Assembly: GCF_027270315.1 (NCBI RefSeq)
Contig: NZ_CP114413.1
Coordinates: 5,456,001-5,520,000, forward strand
Source of the DNA: Streptomyces cinnabarinus
Lineage (GTDB): Bacteria; Actinomycetota; Actinomycetes; Streptomycetales; Streptomycetaceae
Direction of reading: 5' to 3'
DNA: 64,000 bases
The first letter of the stretch is position 1; each line of letters begins with the position of its first letter. Shown piece by piece: positions 27,146 through 35,152 of the stretch. Position numbers and translations under genes: made by a program. The notes beneath the pieces are model-generated. The model made no database searches. It was not told the DNA's origin and saw only the letters and a program-made list of their open reading frames with translations.

Positions 27146-27856
27146 TCACCGCAGCAGCCCGGCGATCCCCTCCGCCGCCCGCCGCTGAAGGTACGGCCCG
27201 AATGTGATCCGCGTGGCCCCTCGCTCACCCAGCTCCAAGGGCGAGGGGCCCTCGCCCACTTTGGCGATCGCGTTGACCGGCCCCTGGATCCCGGCCCGCA
27301 GCAGCGGCAGTACGTCGACAGGGGCGCCGATCGGATACACACAGTCCGCACCCGCGGCGACATACAACGCGGCCCGCTCGATGACCCGTTCCGGTTCCGC
27401 GACACCCCGGATGAAGGTGTCCACACGCGCGTTGACGAACAGCCGGTCCCCGGCCGCCGCGCACACCTCGGCCAGCCAGTCGGCATGTCGCCGCGGGTCC
27501 TTGAGCACCCCCTCCTCGGAGTCCTCCAGGTTGCAGCCGACGGCCCCCGCCTCCAGCAGCCGCTCCACCAGCTCGGTCGGCGCCAGCCCGTACCCGCCCT
27601 CGACATCCGCCGACACCGGCACGTCCACGGCCCGCACGATCCGCGCCACCGCCGCGAACATCTCCTCGGCCGGAGTCCGCCCGTCCTCGTACCCGAGCGA
27701 GGCGGCGACCCCGGCGCTGGGCGTGGCGAGCGCCGGATACCCGGCCGCCTCCAGGGCCCGCGCGCTCGCCGCGTCCCAGGGGCCGGGCAGGATCAGCGGG
27801 TCGTCCGGGGCCGGGCGCCGGTGCAGCGCCCGGAACACCTCGACCCGGTCGGTCAT
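27146..27856 (-). CDS. PEP mutase/isocitrate lyase-family protein
   Basis: 236 residues with the PEPM/ICL TIM-barrel pattern: LPGPWDAASARALEAAGYPALATPSAG, the metal-binding SADVEGGYG segment, NLEDSEEG, and NARVDTF. Members cleave or form C-C/C-P bonds in 2-oxo or oxaloacetate-like compounds. The catalytic-loop cysteine of true isocitrate lyase is absent, so the substrate is unknown. ATG 27856 overlaps the stop of the AhpD-like gene (ATGA), so the two form an operon divergent from a MocR regulator. Confidence 0.8.
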   Translation of the reverse strand: MTDRVEVFRALHRRPAPDDPLILPGPWDAASARALEAAGYPALATPSAGVAASLGYEDGRTPAEEMFAAVARIVRAVDVPVSADVEGGYGLAPTELVERLLEAGAVGCNLEDSEEGVLKDPRRHADWLAEVCAAAGDRLFVNARVDTFIRGVAEPERVIERAALYVAAGADCVYPIGAPVDVLPLLRAGIQGPVNAIAKVGEGPSPLELGERGATRITFGPYLQRRAAEGIAGLLR

Positions 27857-28353
27857 CGCCGGCCCGCCTGGTAGTGGCCCGGCGTCATCCGGCAGGTCAC
27901 CCCGAACCGGTTCCAGGCGTTGATCACCGTGATCGCGGCGAGCAACTGGGCCAGCTCGGCCTCCTGGAACTGAGCCGCCGCCTTCGCGTACACCTCGTCC
28001 GGCACGAAACCGTCCGTGAGCACGGTGACCGCCTCGGTCAGGGCGATCGCCGCCAGCTCCTTCTCGGTGTAGAAGTGCGCCGACTCCTCCCACGCGGAGA
28101 GCTGGATGATCCGCTCCACGCTCTCACCGGCCGCGATCGCGTCCTTGGTGTGCATGTCCAGGCAGAACGCGCAGTGGTTGAGCTGCGAGGCCCGGATCTT
28201 CACCAGCTCCAGCAGCTTCGGGTCCAGGCCCCGCCGCGCGGCCGCGTCCAGCCGGACCATGGCCTTGTAGACATCGGGCACATGCTCGGCCCAGTTCAAC
28301 CGGGGCGCGTGCTCAGGGGCGTACTCGACAGGGGCGGTGTGATCACTGGTCAT
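27853..28353 (-). CDS. AhpD/carboxymuconolactone-decarboxylase-like peroxidase
   Basis: 166 residues, all-helical AhpD-like fold with the redox motif C-x-x-C followed by histidine (HCAFCLDMH). It is probably an alkylhydroperoxidase-type reductase. Start: ATG 28353 is preferred because the GAGGG element sits 7 bases before it. An in-frame ATG at 28359 lies only one base from that element. Upstream member of a two-gene operon with the PEPM/ICL-like gene. Confidence 0.85.
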   Translation of the reverse strand: MTSDHTAPVEYAPEHAPRLNWAEHVPDVYKAMVRLDAAARRGLDPKLLELVKIRASQLNHCAFCLDMHTKDAIAAGESVERIIQLSAWEESAHFYTEKELAAIALTEAVTVLTDGFVPDEVYAKAAAQFQEAELAQLLAAITVINAWNRFGVTCRMTPGHYQAGRR

Positions 28354-28406
28354 CGTCATGCCCTCGACCCTACGAAGACAAAGGCCCAGGAGTATGGTCC
28401 ATTTCC

Positions 28407-29804
28407 ATGGCAGATACGTGGGCCACTTCAGGAGCCCTGGGCATCGACCTTCACCTGGAACCGGCCGCCGGACCAGGACTGCGCCGGGGCCTGACGGACG
28501 CCCTGCGCGAGGCGGTCCGCACCGGCCGGCTCGCCCCCGGCACCCGGCTGCCGTCCTCCCGCTCCCTCGCCGCCGACCTCGGCATCGCCCGCAACACCGT
28601 CGCCGACGCCTACGCCGACCTGGTCGCCGAAGGCTGGCTCACCGCCCGCCAGGGCTCGGGCACCCGAGTCGCCGAGGGCCGCTCGGCACCCCCCACCGCC
28701 ACCGCCCCCACTCCCCGGGCCCGCCACCGCCCTGCCCACGACCTCACCGCGGGCACCCCCGACCTCGCCGCCTTCCCCCGCGCCGAGTGGCTCAAGGCGG
28801 CCCGCCGCGCCCTGAACACGGCCCCCTACGACGTCCTCGGCTACGGCGACCCGCGCGGCCGGATCGAACTGCGCACCGCCCTCGCGAGCTATCTCTCCCG
28901 GGCCCGGGGCGTCCGCGCCGACCCCGAACGCATCGTCATCTGCTCCGGGTTCGCCCACGGCCTGCGCCTCCTCGGCACCGTCCTGCGCTCCCACGGCGCC
29001 CGGACCGTCGCCGTCGAGTCCTACGGGCTGCCCGATCACCGCAAGGTGCTCGCCGGGACCGGCCTGACGACCGCTCCCCTCCCCTTCGACGAACTCGGCA
29101 CCGACCCGGAACAGCTGCGGGACGCCGGAGCCGTACTGCTCACGCCCGCCCACCAGTTCCCCATGGGTGCCGTCCTGCACCGCACCCGGCGCGCCGCCGT
29201 CGTGGACTGGGCACGCCGCACCGGCGGCCTGATCCTGGAGGACGACTACGACGGCGAGTTCCGCTACGACCGCCAGCCGGTCGGCGCACTCCAGGGCCTG
29301 GACCCCGATCACGTCGTCCACCTCGGCACCGCGAGCAAATCCCTCGCCCCCGGCCTGCGCCTGGCCTGGCTGGTCCTGCCGCCCGCCCTGGTGGAGGCGG
29401 TGACGGCGGCCAAGGGCGACGTGGACACCTGCGGAGTCATCGACCAGCTGACCCTGGCCGAGTTCCTCACCCACGGCGCCTACGACCGCCATGTCCGCGC
29501 CTCCCGGCTGCGGTACCGCCGACGCCGGGACGCCCTGGTCACCGCCCTCGCCGAGCGCGCCCCGGACGTCCAGGTCACCGGCATCGCCGCCGGATTGCAC
29601 GCCGTCCTGTGCCTGCCGCCCGGCACCGAGGCGACCGTCGTCCAGGCCGCCCACTGGCAGGGCCTGTCCCTGCACGGCCTCACCTACTTCCGCCACGAAC
29701 AGGCACGGGCCGAACCCCTCGACGCCCTGGTCGTCGGCTACGCCACACCCCCGGACCACGCGTGGGCGGGGGCCCTCGAAGCCCTGTGCAGGGTGCTGCC
29801 GTAA
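28407..29804 (+). CDS. MocR-type GntR/aminotransferase regulator
   Basis: 465 residues. The N-terminal GntR winged helix (LPSSRSLAADLGIARNTVADAYADLVAEGWL, about 48-78) is followed by a class-I aminotransferase-fold domain with the PLP lysine in GTASKSLAPGLRLAW and the cofactor Asp region ILEDDYDGEF. MocR proteins sense PLP or a PLP-amino compound; PdxR is one member, but no pyridoxal synthase genes are nearby. The 53-bp gap to the divergent AhpD/PEPM operon makes those genes the likely targets. A TATGGT hexamer 8 bp before the ATG suggests a leaderless mRNA. Confidence 0.88.
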   Translation: MADTWATSGALGIDLHLEPAAGPGLRRGLTDALREAVRTGRLAPGTRLPSSRSLAADLGIARNTVADAYADLVAEGWLTARQGSGTRVAEGRSAPPTATAPTPRARHRPAHDLTAGTPDLAAFPRAEWLKAARRALNTAPYDVLGYGDPRGRIELRTALASYLSRARGVRADPERIVICSGFAHGLRLLGTVLRSHGARTVAVESYGLPDHRKVLAGTGLTTAPLPFDELGTDPEQLRDAGAVLLTPAHQFPMGAVLHRTRRAAVVDWARRTGGLILEDDYDGEFRYDRQPVGALQGLDPDHVVHLGTASKSLAPGLRLAWLVLPPALVEAVTAAKGDVDTCGVIDQLTLAEFLTHGAYDRHVRASRLRYRRRRDALVTALAERAPDVQVTGIAAGLHAVLCLPPGTEATVVQAAHWQGLSLHGLTYFRHEQARAEPLDALVVGYATPPDHAWAGALEALCRVLP

Positions 29805-29843
29805 GGTGATCGCCCAGCCGAGGGACACGGGGAGAGACGGGAC

Positions 29844-30206
29844 ATGGCTCAGACGAAGCGCCGACTGCGGTCCAGCACGGTCGTGCTCGGCGGTATGGGA
29901 GTCGTCGCGGCGACCCTGACCTCCTGCGGCTCCGAGCCCGACCGCCGCTGCGTCGACCGGGACAGCTACACCTGGGACGGCTACAAGGTCGTGGCCGACA
30001 AGAACTGCAAGTCGGGCTCCTCGGGCTCCTCCTCGGGCAGGAGCGGCAAGGGCAAGAAGACCTCGGGCAAGGGCGGCACCGACGCCGCCTGGTACTACGA
30101 CGCCGAAGTCGAGGGCGGCTACGCCGACTACGGCACCTTCAGCCGCGGCGAGGCCGTCGACCGAGGCGGCTTCGGCTGCTCGGGCTCCGGCAGCGGCGGC
30201 GGCTGA
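29844..30206 (+). CDS. Small Gly/Ser-rich lipoprotein (YgiB/DUF1190-like)
   Basis: 120 residues. The signal peptide ends in lipobox TLTSC (Cys28), followed by a short Cys-containing segment (RRCVDRDSYTWDGYKVVADKNC), a basic Ser/Gly/Lys linker, and a Tyr/Gly-rich tail (WYYDAEVEGGYADYGTFSRGEAVDRGGFGCSG). The gene precedes a YgiC-like ATP-grasp gene by 19 bp, as YgiB precedes YgiC in enterobacteria, and the Tyr/Gly-rich tail is reminiscent of DUF1190. The homology to YgiB is an inference from context and composition. Start: ATG 29844 behind GGGGAGAGACGGG. Confidence 0.7.
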   Translation: MAQTKRRLRSSTVVLGGMGVVAATLTSCGSEPDRRCVDRDSYTWDGYKVVADKNCKSGSSGSSSGRSGKGKKTSGKGGTDAAWYYDAEVEGGYADYGTFSRGEAVDRGGFGCSGSGSGGG

Positions 30207-30225
30207 GAACCCCCGGACGCATCGC

Positions 30226-31410
30226 ATGGAACGCCGCACCATCACCCCTCGCCCCGACTGGCAACGCACCGTCGAGGAACAGGGGTTGATCTACCCCCTC
30301 ACCCGCTACCCCGACGACTCCCTGCGCCCGTACTGGGACGAGAGCGCCTACTACGTCTTCTCCCTGGAGGAGGTCGAGGCGCTGGAGGAGGTGGTCGAGG
30401 AACTCCACCGCATGTGCCTCGGTGCCGCGGACCACATCGTCACCTCCGGCCGCTTCGCCGACCTCGGCATCACCGACCCGCGCGTGGTCGCCGCGGTCAC
30501 CGAGGCCTGGCAGCGCCGCGCCGAACTCCCTTCCGTCTACGGCCGTTTCGACCTGCGCTATGACGGCCGCGGCCCGGCGAAGCTCCTGGAGTACAACGCC
30601 GACACCCCCACCTCCCTCGTCGAGGCGGCCTCCCCGCAGTGGTTCTGGATGGAGGAGCGCTTCCCCGGCGCCGACCAGTGGAACTCCCTCCACGAACGCC
30701 TGGTCGACGCCTGGAAGAAGCAGTCCGCCCTGCTCCCGCCCGGCAGCCCCCTGTACTTCGCGCACTCCTCCGCCGACGAACTCGGCGAGGACCTCATGAC
30801 GGTCGCCTACCTCAAGGAGACCGCCGAGCAGGCCGGCCTGGACACCGACTGGATCTCCATGGAGGAGATCGGCTGGGACCGGCTCTCCGGCCGCTTCGTC
30901 GACAACCGGCTCCGCTTCATCCGCAGCTGCTTCAAGCTCTACCCCTGGGAGTGGCTCACCACCGACCGCTTCGCCGACCATGTCCTGGACACCCTCGACA
31001 ACGGCGGCGGCACCGGGTCCACCCTGTGGATCGAACCGGCGTGGAAGATGCTCCTGTCCAACAAGGCCCTCCTGGCCATCCTCTGGGAGCTCTACCCCGG
31101 CCACCCCAACCTGCTCCCGGCCCATCTCGACGGCCCGCGCGAACTGGCCCGCACCACCGGCTACGTCGCCAAGCCGCTCCTGGGCCGCGAAGGCGCGGGC
31201 GTCACCGTCCATGAACCGGGCGTCGACCCCGTCGTCCGCGAAGAACCCTGCTGCTACCAGGAGTTGGCCCCGCTGCCCGACTTCGACGGCAACCGCGTCG
31301 TCCTTGGTGCCTGGGTCGTCGAGGACGAGTCGGCGGGCCTCGGCATCCGCGAGTCGGCCGGCCTGATCACCGACGAGTACGCCCGCTTCCTGCCGCACGT
31401 GATCCTCTAG
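30226..31410 (+). CDS. Glutathionylspermidine-synthase-like ATP-grasp ligase (YgiC/YjfC type)
   Basis: 394 residues, about the size of the stand-alone synthetase domain (no amidase domain). Recognisable family segments: YGRFDLRYDG, LLEYNADTPTSLVE, FWMEERFPGADQWN, YVAKPLLGREGAGV and the C-terminal VVLGAWVVEDESAGLGIRES. The fold predicts ATP-dependent amide formation. Streptomyces do not make glutathione, so the natural acceptor is unlikely to be glutathionylspermidine. It is coupled to the upstream lipoprotein. The stop lies in one arm of a small hairpin shared with rocD. Confidence 0.88.
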   Translation: MERRTITPRPDWQRTVEEQGLIYPLTRYPDDSLRPYWDESAYYVFSLEEVEALEEVVEELHRMCLGAADHIVTSGRFADLGITDPRVVAAVTEAWQRRAELPSVYGRFDLRYDGRGPAKLLEYNADTPTSLVEAASPQWFWMEERFPGADQWNSLHERLVDAWKKQSALLPPGSPLYFAHSSADELGEDLMTVAYLKETAEQAGLDTDWISMEEIGWDRLSGRFVDNRLRFIRSCFKLYPWEWLTTDRFADHVLDTLDNGGGTGSTLWIEPAWKMLLSNKALLAILWELYPGHPNLLPAHLDGPRELARTTGYVAKPLLGREGAGVTVHEPGVDPVVREEPCCYQELAPLPDFDGNRVVLGAWVVEDESAGLGIRESAGLITDEYARFLPHVIL

Positions 31411-31427
31411 GCCGACCGGGGGCCTAG
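31407..31427. terminator. Short bidirectional hairpin spanning two stop codons
   Basis: CTAGGCC (31407-31413), 7-nt loop, GGCCTAG (31421-31427). Each arm contains the TAG stop of one of the two convergent genes, whose stops are only 13 bp apart. The stem is short, so terminator strength is doubtful. Confidence 0.5.
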
Positions 31428-32662
31428 CCCTCCAGCGCGGCCGAGAGCTGCGCCAGCCCCCAGTCCAGATCCTCCTTCGAGATCACCAGCGGCGGCGCGA
31501 TCCGGATCGTCGAGCCGGGGGCACCGCCCGTGCCCCTGACGCTGTGCGAGCCCGTGTCCTTCACCAGCACACCCCGGTCCATCAGCCGCTCCGATACCGC
31601 ACGCCCCGTGCCGTACCGCGGGGCGATGTCGACGCCCGCCCACAGTCCGCGCCCGCGCACCGCCGTGACCCGCCCGGCGTCCGCCAGCCCCGCCAGCTCA
31701 CGGTGCAGATGCGCACCGAGCTCCGCGGACCGCGCCTGGAACTCGCCCGTCCGCAGCATCGCGATCACCTCCAGTGCCACCGCGCAGGCCAGCGGATTCC
31801 CGCCGAACGTCGAGCCGTGCTCACCGGGCCGGAACACCCCCAGCACCTCGGCCGACGACACCACCGCCGACACCGGCACCACCCCGCCCCCGAGCGCCTT
31901 GCCCAGCACATACATGTCCGGCACGACGCCCTCGTGCTCACAGGCGAACGTCCGCCCCGTCCGGCCGAGCCCCGACTGGATCTCATCCGCCACGAACAGC
32001 ACGTTCCGCTCCCGGGCCAGCTCCCGCACCGCCGCGAGATACCCCTGCGGCGGCACCAGCACCCCCGCCTCGCCCTGGATCGGCTCCAGCAGCACCGCGA
32101 CCGTGTTCTCGCTCAGCGCCGACCGCATCGCCGTCAGATCCCCATAGGGCACGATCTCGAACCCCGGGGTGTACGGCCCGAAGTCCGCCCGCGCCTCAGG
32201 ATCCGTGGAGAAGCTGATCAGGGTCGTCGTCCGGCCGTGGAAGTTGTTGCCGGCGACCACGATCTTCGCCATCTCCGCGGGCACGCCCTTGACCCGGTAC
32301 CCCCACTTGCGGGCCGTCTTCACCGCGGTCTCCACCGCCTCCGCGCCCGTGTTCATCGGCAGCACCATCTCCATGCCGCACAACTGCGCGAGCTGCTCGC
32401 AGAACGCGGCGTACCGGTCGTGATGGAACGCCCGCGACGTCAGCGTCACCCGCTCCAGCTGCGCCTTCGCCGCCTCGATGATCCGCCGGTTGCGGTGCCC
32501 GAAGTTGAGCGCCGAATAGCCGGCCAGCAGGTCCAGATACCTCCGACCCTCCACATCCGTCATCCACGCCCCGTCGGCCGACGCGACGACCACTGGCAGC
32601 GGCGCGTAGTTGTGCGCACCGTGCACCTCGGCCGCGGCGATGAGGGTTTCCGTAGTGCTCAC
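31424..32662 (-). CDS. rocD: Ornithine aminotransferase
   Basis: 412-residue class-III PLP aminotransferase converting ornithine and 2-oxoglutarate to glutamate-semialdehyde and glutamate. Landmarks: NYAPLPVVV near the N-terminus, GAEAVETAVKTARKWGY, GNNFHGRTTTLISFSTDP, VLFVADEIQSGLGRTG with the cofactor-binding Asp, and the PLP lysine in VLGKALGGG followed by GSTFGGNPLA. These favour ornithine over acetylornithine aminotransferase. GTG start at 32662 follows a GGAGG site. Divergent from the riboswitch-controlled glyA. Confidence 0.93.
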   Translation of the reverse strand: MSTTETLIAAAEVHGAHNYAPLPVVVASADGAWMTDVEGRRYLDLLAGYSALNFGHRNRRIIEAAKAQLERVTLTSRAFHHDRYAAFCEQLAQLCGMEMVLPMNTGAEAVETAVKTARKWGYRVKGVPAEMAKIVVAGNNFHGRTTTLISFSTDPEARADFGPYTPGFEIVPYGDLTAMRSALSENTVAVLLEPIQGEAGVLVPPQGYLAAVRELARERNVLFVADEIQSGLGRTGRTFACEHEGVVPDMYVLGKALGGGVVPVSAVVSSAEVLGVFRPGEHGSTFGGNPLACAVALEVIAMLRTGEFQARSAELGAHLHRELAGLADAGRVTAVRGRGLWAGVDIAPRYGTGRAVSERLMDRGVLVKDTGSHSVRGTGGAPGSTIRIAPPLVISKEDLDWGLAQLSAALEG

Positions 32663-32768
32663 GGGACCTCCAGAAGACACCGGAAGACAAGCGGACCCCC
32701 TTCCTATCCTTGCTCGGATGGTGGACGCGGGACCTTCACCCGACGGCGCGCCCGGTAGGCTGACCAGC

Positions 32769-32850
32769 GGGCCGTGACTGGCGCGCTGGGATGGGAACGA
32801 CCATCGGGGAGCGGCCTGGTGGTGACTGTGTGCCGTGCGCCTGGGCCGAA
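32769..32850 (+). ncRNA. ZTP riboswitch (pfl motif) of glyA
   Basis: The leader carries the conserved blocks of the ZTP/ZMP-sensing pfl RNA in order: GTGACTGGCG (32773-32782), GGGAACGACCATCGGGGAGCG (about 32793-32812) and, after a variable loop, GCGCCTGGGC (32837-32845). A TAGGCT -10 element at 32756-32761 would place the transcript start just before the motif. This class turns genes of one-carbon and purine metabolism ON when ZTP accumulates because 10-formyl-THF is short. glyA is a known target in other bacteria. The boundaries are approximate. Confidence 0.92.
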
Positions 32851-32887
32851 CCGTGAACGCTGAACGCCACACCGTCCGGAGGCCGAC

Positions 32888-34336
32888 ATGCCCGAGCAGC
32901 CCCTTTCCCCTGAATCCACCGCCTTCCGCGCCGCCCTCGACGTCATCCGCGCCGTGGAGCCGCGGGTCGCCGACGCCATCGGCCAGGAGGTGCACGACCA
33001 GCGCGAGATGCTCAAGCTGATCGCCTCCGAGAACTACGCCTCCCCGGCCACCCTGCTGGCGATGGGCAACTGGTTCAGCGACAAGTACGCCGAGGGCACC
33101 ATCGGCCGCCGCTTCTACGCCGGTTGCCGCAATGTCGACACCGTCGAGTCGCTCGCCGCCGAGCACGCCAAGGAACTCTTCGGCGCCCGCCACGCCTACG
33201 TCCAGCCGCACTCCGGCATTGACGCCAACCTGGTCGCCTTCTGGTCCGTGCTCGCCGCCCGGGTCGAGACCCCGGCCCTGGAGAAGGCCGGCGTCCGCCA
33301 GGTCAACGACCTCTCCGACGCCGACTGGGCCGAACTGCGCCAGGCCTTCGGCAACCAGCGCATGCTCGGCATGTCCCTGGACGCCGGCGGCCACCTCACC
33401 CACGGCTTCCGCCCGAACATCTCCGGCAAGATGTTCGACCAGCGCTCCTACGGCACCGACCCGGTCACCGGGCTCGTGGACTACGAGGCCCTGCGCGCCT
33501 CCGCCCGCGAGTTCAAGCCGCTGATCATCGTCGCCGGCTACTCCGCCTACCCCCGCCTGGTGAACTTCCGGATCATGCGGGAGATCGCCGACGAGGTCGG
33601 CGCGACCCTGATGGTCGACATGGCCCACTTCGCGGGCCTGGTCGCCGGCAAGGTCCTCACCGGCGACTTCGACCCGGTCCCGCACGCCCAGATCGTCACC
33701 ACCACCACCCACAAGTCGCTGCGCGGCCCGCGCGGCGGCATGGTCCTGTGCGACGACTCCCTCAAGGACCAGGTCGACCGCGGCTGCCCGATGGTCCTCG
33801 GCGGCCCGCTCCCGCACGTCATGGCCGCCAAGGCCGTAGCCCTCGCCGAGGCCCGCCGGCCCTCCTTCCAGGACTACGCGCAGCGCATCGTCGACAACTC
33901 CCGCGCCCTCGCCGAGGGCCTGATGCGCCGGGGCGCGACCCTGGTCACGGGCGGCACGGACAACCACCTGAACCTGATCGACGTGGCCACCTCCTACGGC
34001 CTCACCGGCCGCCAGGCCGAGGCGGCGCTGCTGGAGTCCGGCATCGTCACCAACCGCAACGCCATCCCCGCCGACCCCAACGGCGCCTGGTACACCTCCG
34101 GCATCCGCATCGGCACCCCGGCCCTGACCACCCGTGGTCTCGGCACCGCCGAGATGGACGAGGTCGCCGGTCTCATCGACCGCGTTCTCACCACCACGGA
34201 GCCCGGCACCACCAAGTCCGGCGCCCCCTCCAAGGCCTCCCACGTCCTCGACGCGAAGATCGCGGACGAGATCTCCCGCCGGGCGACCGACCTGGTGGCC
34301 GGTTTCCCGCTCTACCCGGAGATCGACCTCGGCTGA
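32888..34336 (+). CDS. glyA: Serine hydroxymethyltransferase
   Basis: PLP enzyme converting serine and THF to glycine and 5,10-methylene-THF, the main entry to the one-carbon pool. At 482 residues it is about 60 longer than the usual bacterial GlyA and belongs to the longer actinobacterial type, with an insert after DANLVAFWSVL. The PLP lysine is Lys276 in TTTTHKSLRGPRGG. Also seen are LIASENYASP, and EGTIGRRFYAGC (the usual family motif is EGYPGKRYYGGC). ATG 32888 follows CCGGAGGCCGAC. Its 120-bp leader contains a ZTP riboswitch, tying expression to folate status. Confidence 0.96.
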   Translation: MPEQPLSPESTAFRAALDVIRAVEPRVADAIGQEVHDQREMLKLIASENYASPATLLAMGNWFSDKYAEGTIGRRFYAGCRNVDTVESLAAEHAKELFGARHAYVQPHSGIDANLVAFWSVLAARVETPALEKAGVRQVNDLSDADWAELRQAFGNQRMLGMSLDAGGHLTHGFRPNISGKMFDQRSYGTDPVTGLVDYEALRASAREFKPLIIVAGYSAYPRLVNFRIMREIADEVGATLMVDMAHFAGLVAGKVLTGDFDPVPHAQIVTTTTHKSLRGPRGGMVLCDDSLKDQVDRGCPMVLGGPLPHVMAAKAVALAEARRPSFQDYAQRIVDNSRALAEGLMRRGATLVTGGTDNHLNLIDVATSYGLTGRQAEAALLESGIVTNRNAIPADPNGAWYTSGIRIGTPALTTRGLGTAEMDEVAGLIDRVLTTTEPGTTKSGAPSKASHVLDAKIADEISRRATDLVAGFPLYPEIDLG

Positions 34337-34371
34337 AAACGCCCTGTTGAGTTGTCAAGGAACGGTGGCTC

Positions 34372-35091
34372 TCACAGATCGATGAGCTGCTGACGCGGCC
34401 CCTCACGCGGCGGTCCGGCCCCCGACCGGGCCGCCGCGCGGCGTATCGCCACAGTGCCGCCGACACCGGCCGCGAAGCCCACGGCCAGGCCCGGTATCGC
34501 CCACCACACGGCGTCCCCCGCCGGGCCGCATCCGTCGGCTTCGGGCGCGGCGCCGCTCACCGGTCCGCCCAGCAGCCCGGCCCGGTCCAGGCGCTCGAAG
34601 ACCGAGCGCGGCGCCCGATGCCAGCGGATGTCGTCGTCCTCCACCTCCGGCGCCGGATCCGAGCGCACCCAGGGCGTGCCGTCCTCGGCGACGACCAGCT
34701 GGTCCTGCCGCTCGATCGCCACATCTCCGCCCGGCGGCCGACGGGTCTCGGGCCAGCCGCCGATCCCGCTCAGCCCCCACACCACCGTGATCCGCACCGG
34801 TGGATGCCGGCCCTCGACCCAGGCCGCGGGCACCCGCTCGGTCCCGGTGTACATCGGCTCCAGCAACTGCCACAGCCTGGCGAACCGCTGCTCCCCGGAC
34901 CGCACCGCGGTCGGCCGACCGGCGCCGCCCGCGACCACCATCGCGAGATCCGGCACATCCCCGCCGGGCCCCCGTGCCCCCGACCCGCCCACCGCCCCGG
35001 CCATCGGCGCCCCGCCGCACAGCGCCAGCCCCGCCGACACCGGCCCCAGCAGCGCCAGCCGCGCCGCCACCCGCCCCTTTCGGCTCCTCAT
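34372..35091 (-). CDS. Exported protein with C-terminal TM anchor (paralog B)
   Basis: 239 residues: signal peptide (MRSRKGRVAARLALLGPVSAGLAL), a roughly 140-residue outer domain ending in IRWHRAPRSVFERLDRAGLLGG, one C-terminal TM helix (VWWAIPGLAVGFAAGVGGTVAI) and a short basic tail ending GPRQQLIDL. The layout and tail match the neighbouring gene at 35153-35908, so they are paralogs. It is the last gene of a minus-strand unit led by an ECF sigma factor. I prefer ATG 35091 (GGAGAGG upstream) over ATG 35124, which would add a charged stretch before the signal peptide. Function unknown. Confidence 0.65.
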   Translation of the reverse strand: MRSRKGRVAARLALLGPVSAGLALCGGAPMAGAVGGSGARGPGGDVPDLAMVVAGGAGRPTAVRSGEQRFARLWQLLEPMYTGTERVPAAWVEGRHPPVRITVVWGLSGIGGWPETRRPPGGDVAIERQDQLVVAEDGTPWVRSDPAPEVEDDDIRWHRAPRSVFERLDRAGLLGGPVSGAAPEADGCGPAGDAVWWAIPGLAVGFAAGVGGTVAIRRAAARSGAGPPREGPRQQLIDL

Positions 35092-35152
35092 CCGCCCTCG
35101 ACCTCTCCTGTCGATCCGATCCATATGTCAGCGCCGTCCGCCTGCCCGGGAC

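Noticed and set aside
31424..34243. 939-residue minus-strand frame suggesting a fusion upstream of rocD
   Set aside because: Only the C-terminal 412 residues are real; the rest is antisense to glyA and its riboswitch. GTG 32662 with GGAGG is the true start.
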